Assembly (NCBI GenBank): GCA_047967505.1
Contig: CM106538.1
From: Dipteris shenzhenensis
Taxonomy: Eukaryota; Polypodiophyta; Polypodiopsida; Gleicheniales
Direction: 5' to 3' (one strand)
Length of the DNA stretch: 64,000 nt
Shown here: in pieces, positions 58,105-64,000 of the stretch
Layout of the letters: every line of letters begins with the position of its first letter
Numbering within the stretch: position 1 is the first letter of the stretch
The notes under the pieces: generated by a model
Told to the model about the DNA's origin: nothing
What the model saw: the letters and a program-made list of their open reading frames with translations, nothing else
The model's database searches: none
Translations under genes and position numbers: made by a program

Positions 58105-61100
58105 TTAATGGGCGGTTTGCTCGATCTCCTTGAGCATGCTGACGACGCGGAGCATGGAAGGGCGTTTGAGAGGATCGTCAGTGGTGCAAAGGCAAGCGAC
58201 GTGCAAGACCTTGAGCATGGAGGAGAAGGTGGTGGACGCAGCAGCAGCAATCACGGGATCCAGCACCTCGCCACCCCTGCCCTGCTTCACCATGTGCTTC
58301 ACCCACCCAACCAGATTTCCCCCCTCCACATCCTTGAAATCCGACCCTGTTGGTTCTTTCCCCGTCAATAGCTCCATCAGAATCACCCCATAGCTGTACA
58401 CATCCCCCCTCGTTGTCGACCTCCAGCTTTGCCCATACTCCGGCGGTATGTACCCAAATGTCCCGGCTATGTCTGTGCTCACGTGCGTCTCGCATGCACT
58501 TATCAGCCTTGCCAACCCGAAGTCCGCCACCCTCGGCTCGAAGTTCTCGTCCAACAGAATGTTGCTTGCCTTCATGTCCCTGTGGATGATGTGTGGAATG
58601 AAGCCGTGATGTAGGAACGCCAGCCCCCGAGCTGACCCAGCTGCTATCTTCCACCGCTTTGCCCAGTTCAAGACTTCCAGTGCATCTGCCCTGTTTCGTA
58701 GCCATAGATCCAGGCTTCCATTCACCATGTAATCGTACACCAGCAGCTTCTCATCACCGAAAGAGCAGTACCCCAGCAACGGGACCAAGTTTCGGTGCTT
58801 CACCTTCCCCAGAGTCTCCATTTCTGCCAGAAATTCTCGCTGTCCCTGTGTCCGAGAATGCCCAAGCTTCTTTACTGCCACGATCTTGCCATCGGGAAGA
58901 ACTGCCTTATATACTGTCCCGAATCCACCATCTCCAATGATGTTGGTCTTGCAAAAGTTGTTTGTTGCCTTGAGCAAATCAGCCAATGTGAGTCTCAGGA
59001 GTGGCCGCTCGAACGTGGCCACGTTGATACTCAATGGCTCTTTCAACTTCTCGGAGTAGAAAAGGTCACCTGGTTCTAATGCTGCACCTTGAAGCTTAGT
59101 CTTCTTCAAAGCACGAGAAAGGGCATCCTGTCTCATCATCTTCCACCGAATCAGAACTAAAATAACACTCAGGCAAGTGAAAGTGCTTGCTACAGTGATG
59201 CCGAGCAGAGCAACAGGGCTCAACAACACTGCGGCCACATGGCTTGCTGAGTCTGTGCACTCGATACCTATGACAGCACCGCAGAGCCCTCCATTGGCTT
59301 CGAAAGACGATGCAGAGAAATTTGCACAGCTCCCTGAATTTGGGATCTCCCCTTCTAGGTCATTGTACGAGATGTTGAGGAACGAGAGATCTCCAAGCTC
59401 ACAAAGTTTCCATGACATTCCTCCAGAAAGTCGGTTGCCAGATAGATCTAGATAGATCAACTGAGTAAGGGACCCAAGATCAGGTGGGATGCTGCCTGAA
59501 AAGTCATTGCTATGGAGATCAAGATATGAAAGGCTGGAGAGGTTGCCAATGCTGAAAGGGATGGATCCACATAATCTATTACCACTCAAATCAAGGGACT
59601 GGATCTGATGCCAAGCAATGCTCTTACATAGAAGACCAGAAATGTCTCCTGTAAATTTGTTTTCCCGGAGATATAACCCAACAATGGATACCATATTAGC
59701 AAGAGAAGACGGTATATCACCGGTGAGATCATTGGAACTCACATCCAAGTGCGTCAGGCCAGATAAATTTCCAAGGGCATCAGGCAGAGGCCCCGAAAGA
59801 TGATTGTGCGTGACGTTTAGCTTGACTAGGCTAGCAATCCTTCCCAATTCTGCGGGAATGCTACCAGTTAAGTCATTGTGGCCTAAGTTTAGACCCTGTA
59901 ATCGATTGAGTTCTCCAAATTGTGCTGGAATGCTCCCGGAGAGACCATTGTTTGAAAGATCAAGGGTTGTCAAGTTGTTGAGTTGGGCTAGTGCTTCTGG
60001 TATAAACCCAATCAGTCGGTTTCCTTGGAGTGCAAGTTCCACAGCCATGATGCAATTTTGAATCTCCTCTGGTATACTCCCATTCAACATGTTCCAAGAA
60101 AGATCAAACAATCCATAATGTTGTAGGAAAGAGGATTCCGGGATCTCATAAACCTTAGAGGCAGACGAGCATATCTCTCTTGGTATGGGACCTGAGAGCT
60201 GATTGTGAGACAGAACCAGGCAAACGAGGTTAGGAAGCTGGCCAATTTCCTGCGGAATTTGCCCAGAGAATGTGTTATTACCAAGGTCAAGGGTCGCAAG
60301 CTGAGTACACTTCCCCAGGTCTCTTGGTATGTTACCTTCAAAATGATTGCTATTAACAGTCAGGACAGTTAAATTTTGAAGCTTACCAAGTTGATCTGGA
60401 AGAGCCCCTGCAAGGTAGTTGTTATCCAAATACAGCCTCTCCAAGTTCTTCAAGTGACCCACTAGTGGAGACAGTCCACCCACAAGAAAATTGCTTTTAG
60501 CAGAAATCTCCATCAACAGCTTAGAAGACCAAATTTTATCAGGGATAGCCCCCGAAATGTTATTGTTATCCAAATTGATAGCGATCAGCTGACCCAAGTC
60601 TGCAAGATAGCCTGGAATTCCTCCTGTCAGCAGGTTCCCTGCAAGCTCGAGATCAGTCAAGGCTGAGCAATTGTAAAAGGTGTCTTCTAGTGAACCAGTA
60701 AAGAGGTTCTTGCTAAGAGACAACTGGGACAAGGAGGAGGGCCTGCAGAGATCTGGGGGCACTGGACCTGACAGGAGATTCCCATCAAGACTCAGAGTTT
60801 CCAATGAAGAACAGTTGCCAAGTTCTGTTGGCAGTCTCCCTGTGAAAAGATTTGTTCCAAGCAAGAGTGCATTCATGTATTGCCATTCACCTAACCATGA
60901 AGGTATTGATCCAGAAAGGAGATTACCCTCTACTGAAAAAGAAGTGATGAACTTGAGGTTTGAGAGCTCCTTGGGAACAGACCCTGAGAGTTGATTGAAA
61001 GCGAGCTCAACAATCCTTAAGTTTACACATCTACCAAGCGATGCTGGTATAGACCCGTTAAGCTGGTTATTTGGGATTGATAAAGATGTAAGATTCTGGA

Positions 61101-62103
61101 GGTTTCCAATGGAGTCTGGGATAGGTCCCGTCAAAAAATTATGGGTCAGATCAATTCTGCTCAAGGACTGCAAGTTGCCAATCTCGTCGGGTAGCTTTCC
61201 AGAAAGCTGGCAGACAGCAATGTTCAAGACTCTCAGATTCTTCAGCTTGCTGATCTCCTTTGGCAAACTCCCAGTGAATGAATTCTGCTCCAAATACATT
61301 TCTGTCAAACTAATCAGGCCTCCTATTGTAGGTGGAATGCAACCTGTCAGACTATTGTTGTTGATGTCAAGGTACTGAAGTTTGGTTAAATTTCCAAGTT
61401 CAGGTGGTAGATTTTGAGAAAGTATATTGTTTGAAAGATCCAGATATATGAGCTGGGAAAGGTTGCCAAGATCTGATGGTATCTTGCCTGATAGCACATT
61501 CCCATCCATTGCAAGATAATCCAAGTTGTGAAGTCTACCAAGTTCGGAAGGGATGGTCCCAGAAAGTAAATTCAAACCAAGATCAATAGTCTGAAGACCC
61601 ATAAGTGATCCCAATTCAGAAGGTATCGTGCCCACAAGCATATTATTGTGAAGTAAAAGCTGCTGGACATTAACCACTTTCCCAATGTCTGAGGAGATCT
61701 CACCAGTTAGGGAATTAGAGCTGAGATCTACCTGCTGTAGGTTGGTAGCGTCCCAAATTTGTGGAGGAATGACACCAGTCAACATGTTGGAACTCAAATT
61801 GAGATATTGCAATGTCAAGAGGTCTCCAATATGTGGAGAAATACTTCCTGCCAAGGATGCGCTGCCAAGAGACAAAGAGTGCACTCTGCCATCATGATCA
61901 CAAGATACACCGGTCCACGTACAGGGACTTCCATCTGTTTCCACCCAATCTGTGAGAGAATCAGCAGCTGTTAAAGTCATCTTGAATGCCAGAAGAGCAT
62001 CCTTGTCTCTGTTGAAATCTTGCAATGCCTGCACTGGTATGCAAAGTAAGAAGAATGGAAGCCATGGAAACCCAAAGCTAGCCATTGACATCAGTGAAAA
62101 CAA
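58105..62103 (-). CDS. EMS1-like: EMS1/EXS-like LRR receptor-like kinase, 1332 aa
   Basis: Intact single-exon gene for a plasma-membrane receptor kinase. A hydrophobic signal peptide (cleavage likely after VQA, about residue 26) is followed by an LRRNT domain ([19 protein letters not shown]), about 30 plant-type leucine-rich repeats (to about residue 910), a capping Cys pair, one membrane span (about 955-985) and a Ser/Thr kinase (about 1040-1325). The kinase has [18 protein letters not shown] and VADFGLARL: the catalytic Lys, HRD and DFG are all present. [20 protein letters not shown] is nearly diagnostic for the EMS1/EXS group, which in Arabidopsis perceives the peptide TPD1 to set tapetum fate. 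The Met at 62103 has a better-placed signal peptide than alternatives; a second Met five codons later is possible. Orthology, rather than membership of a close paralogue group, is not shown. Confidence 0.9.
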   Translation of the reverse strand: MFSLMSMASFGFPWLPFFLLCIPVQALQDFNRDKDALLAFKMTLTAADSLTDWVETDGSPCTWTGVSCDHDGRVHSLSLGSASLAGSISPHIGDLLTLQYLNLSSNMLTGVIPPQIWDATNLQQVDLSSNSLTGEISSDIGKVVNVQQLLLHNNMLVGTIPSELGSLMGLQTIDLGLNLLSGTIPSELGRLHNLDYLAMDGNVLSGKIPSDLGNLSQLIYLDLSNNILSQNLPPELGNLTKLQYLDINNNSLTGCIPPTIGGLISLTEMYLEQNSFTGSLPKEISKLKNLRVLNIAVCQLSGKLPDEIGNLQSLSRIDLTHNFLTGPIPDSIGNLQNLTSLSIPNNQLNGSIPASLGRCVNLRIVELAFNQLSGSVPKELSNLKFITSFSVEGNLLSGSIPSWLGEWQYMNALLLGTNLFTGRLPTELGNCSSLETLSLDGNLLSGPVPPDLCRPSSLSQLSLSKNLFTGSLEDTFYNCSALTDLELAGNLLTGGIPGYLADLGQLIAINLDNNNISGAIPDKIWSSKLLMEISAKSNFLVGGLSPLVGHLKNLERLYLDNNYLAGALPDQLGKLQNLTVLTVNSNHFEGNIPRDLGKCTQLATLDLGNNTFSGQIPQEIGQLPNLVCLVLSHNQLSGPIPREICSSASKVYEIPESSFLQHYGLFDLSWNMLNGSIPEEIQNCIMAVELALQGNRLIGFIPEALAQLNNLTTLDLSNNGLSGSIPAQFGELNRLQGLNLGHNDLTGSIPAELGRIASLVKLNVTHNHLSGPLPDALGNLSGLTHLDVSSNDLTGDIPSSLANMVSIVGLYLRENKFTGDISGLLCKSIAWHQIQSLDLSGNRLCGSIPFSIGNLSSLSYLDLHSNDFSGSIPPDLGSLTQLIYLDLSGNRLSGGMSWKLCELGDLSFLNISYNDLEGEIPNSGSCANFSASSFEANGGLCGAVIGIECTDSASHVAAVLLSPVALLGITVASTFTCLSVILVLIRWKMMRQDALSRALKKTKLQGAALEPGDLFYSEKLKEPLSINVATFERPLLRLTLADLLKATNNFCKTNIIGDGGFGTVYKAVLPDGKIVAVKKLGHSRTQGQREFLAEMETLGKVKHRNLVPLLGYCSFGDEKLLVYDYMVNGSLDLWLRNRADALEVLNWAKRWKIAAGSARGLAFLHHGFIPHIIHRDMKASNILLDENFEPRVADFGLARLISACETHVSTDIAGTFGYIPPEYGQSWRSTTRGDVYSYGVILMELLTGKEPTGSDFKDVEGGNLVGWVKHMVKQGRGGEVLDPVIAAAASTTFSSMLKVLHVACLCTTDDPLKRPSMLRVVSMLKEIEQTAH

Positions 62104-64000
62104 ACTTCTGATCCTTAGCTATAGATATGACCCATCAGTTCTTGTAAGGATAGGGCTAAGTTGCAAATACCCTGGTAGAAACCTGCAATGCCAACACATT
62201 CATACATCAACAGATGTTTCATATCAGTTTTGCCAATTACTTTCTATTATAATGCAAGAAAAAGTATTTTCCCTTTCCTTTTTTGTTCATAGATTGTACA
62301 ACATCATGGCCAATATCTGCAGCTAGTCTTCTCACATTAGCAATAGTGCACGCAGCACTTTGTAACATGGTATCTTTCATGAGGCAACTCATAATGTCAA
62401 GTCAGGAATCCCGTGTAATACACTTGCTAGCGTACACGAATCAACTTCCATATACAGACTTTAAAACTTGGGTGGAAGTGGGAGTTAAATTTGAGATTAC
62501 AATTTCCAGCCGGGGAGAAAAAGGTGATCTAGAACGTAAATGTCCTAACAACGGTTTTGCGATTTTTGAAAATTGTGAAAGCTGCGCTCTACACTGCTAT
62601 CTGAACGAAAGCTATACAAACAGATCTTCCAGGTTTAGTGATTTTTCGCTGGTACTGCCAGGACAGACGTAGCTTTGTACAGTCATTGTTTCCCGAACGA
62701 AGAATTCAAAACCAAATGTGCTGTCAACGGACTAGCAAGCCAGCTGTGGACGGGAATGTGGTCGACACCGTCAATCTTTGCTGCCAACTGTTGTAGAAGA
62801 GACAGACGACTTTGCTGGGCAGCACCTCTGAATTCAAGACTAGCAGGCAGCTCCGGCAGCTGCGGTTAGTGTATGTGGAGTAATAGGAGTTCGTATGCAT
62901 CGAGCTGGTATACAGCACGATGTAACATTAGATTGCAAGCGGAGACAAGTTCTTCGCCAGGGAATGGGTTCAGCCACATAGTGGTGCTGTCAAATAGCGT
63001 GCAAAAAGTTACAAATCTTCTTAGCCTTGGGAAATTGGGTTCACCCTTGCAGAACGCTTTAGGACTGCTCAAATGCACAGGATCAGTGCCACGAGGAAAC
63101 AGCTGAGTCTGGAAAATAGATTGCACCTAGATTATCTGGACTGTCACTTTCTAAAGACTTCGGTATTCTTGGCCCTAAAGTGAAGACCAGTCATCGAAAC
63201 AAGCGTTTTAGCAGCTTCTTCTTATGGTTTCTCGAATGTCTGAAACCTCGAGTGTTGGGCTAATCATCAAATGGGCTGGCTACTGCGTAAAAGTTGCAAC
63301 TACCAACAGCTAGTTCTATGGCCAATGAAAACTTTCTATCCACTTGTAATCTCGATTAACGCTTGAACAGCTAGATTTTCTTAACGAGCCCAAATGAACA
63401 ATCAAAATATCAGTCCTAGCCAAGCCGAAATGAATTCTTAGAAGTTAGCCATATATTATAGTCGCCGCTCAAAAAAATCTTGGTCGCTTCGCTTTGAAGT
63501 CCGAGCACAGAATGGTGATGAACGCGATAAGACGGCGAAAATGCCGGGAGCCTGTATTGAAATATGCTAATGACAACCGCTCACTTCCGTTGGAACACAA
63601 TACAAGAGGGTGGCCAAACATACCTGAAGGCTGAGGTTATTCGATTCGAACACGATGCTTCAAATTATTGATTGACTGGAAGATAGAGATAGCAAGTTTG
63701 AATGGTATTTGACAGTATGAAGTTGTCACCTTGATTGTCCCTTTGTATATTGAGCAGCGATGATGCGAACTGTTGTCGAGATGTTTGCAACGGCGGATTA
63801 AGACATGGAGCTTTCGAGTCCTTGGCAGCCCCACAAGGCCTCTAAAGAGCCTCCTGCTTAAGCGACGATTGGAGAGGATTGAGAAAAAAAAGCAACGAAC
63901 GTTCAGCACTGCGACAATCCCGGTCGAGGGGTACAAATGCATGCATGCATGCCTGTGGAGGTTGCTGCGACGAAGGAAAAGAAACCGTTGTCTGAAAGCA
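62104..64000 (-). other. 5' UTR, probable leader intron and promoter of the receptor kinase
   Basis: No other gene is supported here. A donor CTTCAG|GTATGT (exon end 63624) and an acceptor TTGGCATTGCAG|G (intron end 62183) would define a 1441-bp intron in the 5' untranslated region. Short open frames on both strands lack known features. The upstream edge carries an RY-type repeat. Confidence 0.4.
63936..63954. promoter_or_regulatory. RY-type CATGCATG repeat
   Basis: ATGCATGCATGCATGCCTG contains overlapping CATGCA motifs, the site bound by plant B3-domain factors. Function here is not shown. Confidence 0.35.

Noticed and set aside
58178-58705. 175-codon minus-strand frame inside the receptor kinase
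   Set aside because: Overlaps the kinase domain in another frame and shows no family features; shadow of the real gene.

Overview
This window looks like nuclear DNA of a land plant, most likely a gene-poor, repeat-rich seed plant; a gymnosperm is my guess, not something the sequence proves. The evidence is a plant-type EMS1-like receptor kinase, Ty1/copia and Ty3/gypsy elements primed by initiator-Met tRNA, an En/Spm (CACTA) transposon with a TNP2-type transposase, L1-type LINE remnants, and a block of degenerate plant telomere repeat (CCCTAAA). The only clearly intact large gene is the receptor kinase at 58105-62103 on the minus strand.

Layout. 1-4.1 kb: decayed LINE (+). 4.2-5.4 kb: copia RNase H fragment with LTR start (-). 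5.4-7.3 kb: gene-free AT-rich DNA with short simple repeats. 7.4-9.1 kb: broken 12-oxophytodienoate-reductase-like gene (+). 9.84-23.72 kb: a copia element (+) carrying two nested insertions, a 246-bp MITE with 15-bp terminal inverted repeats and an 8-bp target duplication, and a 7.4-kb CACTA element with two divergent genes; removing each insertion restores the copia reading frame. 23.76-28.13 kb: a second LTR element (-), non-autonomous, with AAGCC target duplications, followed at 28.43-29.65 kb by a duplicated LTR whose last ~350 bp is inverted. 29.65-35.6 kb: Ty3/gypsy pol (-) with an extra coding region in the env position. 36.9-38.6 kb: decayed copia gag-protease-integrase (-). 39.7-41.46 kb: an interstitial telomere block directly followed by a 0.9-kb G-rich minisatellite.

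41.5-49.6 kb is the most unusual part. A telo-box/TATA promoter precedes a multi-exon gene whose large first exon looks, towards its end, like a degenerate Rossmann-type DNA methyltransferase. The following exons encode two tandem Ulp1/C48-like protease units, the second with Ser in place of the catalytic Cys. Next come two small paralogous charged proteins in divergent orientation, one with its C-terminal part amplified in tandem. I cannot name this set of genes as a known system.

50.8-54.7 kb: very decayed LINE-like DNA (-). 57.0-58.0 kb: a microsatellite cluster built around a repeated palindrome, in mirror arrangement. 58.1-62.1 kb: EMS1-like LRR receptor kinase (-), with a probable 1.4-kb 5'-UTR intron and promoter to the end of the window.
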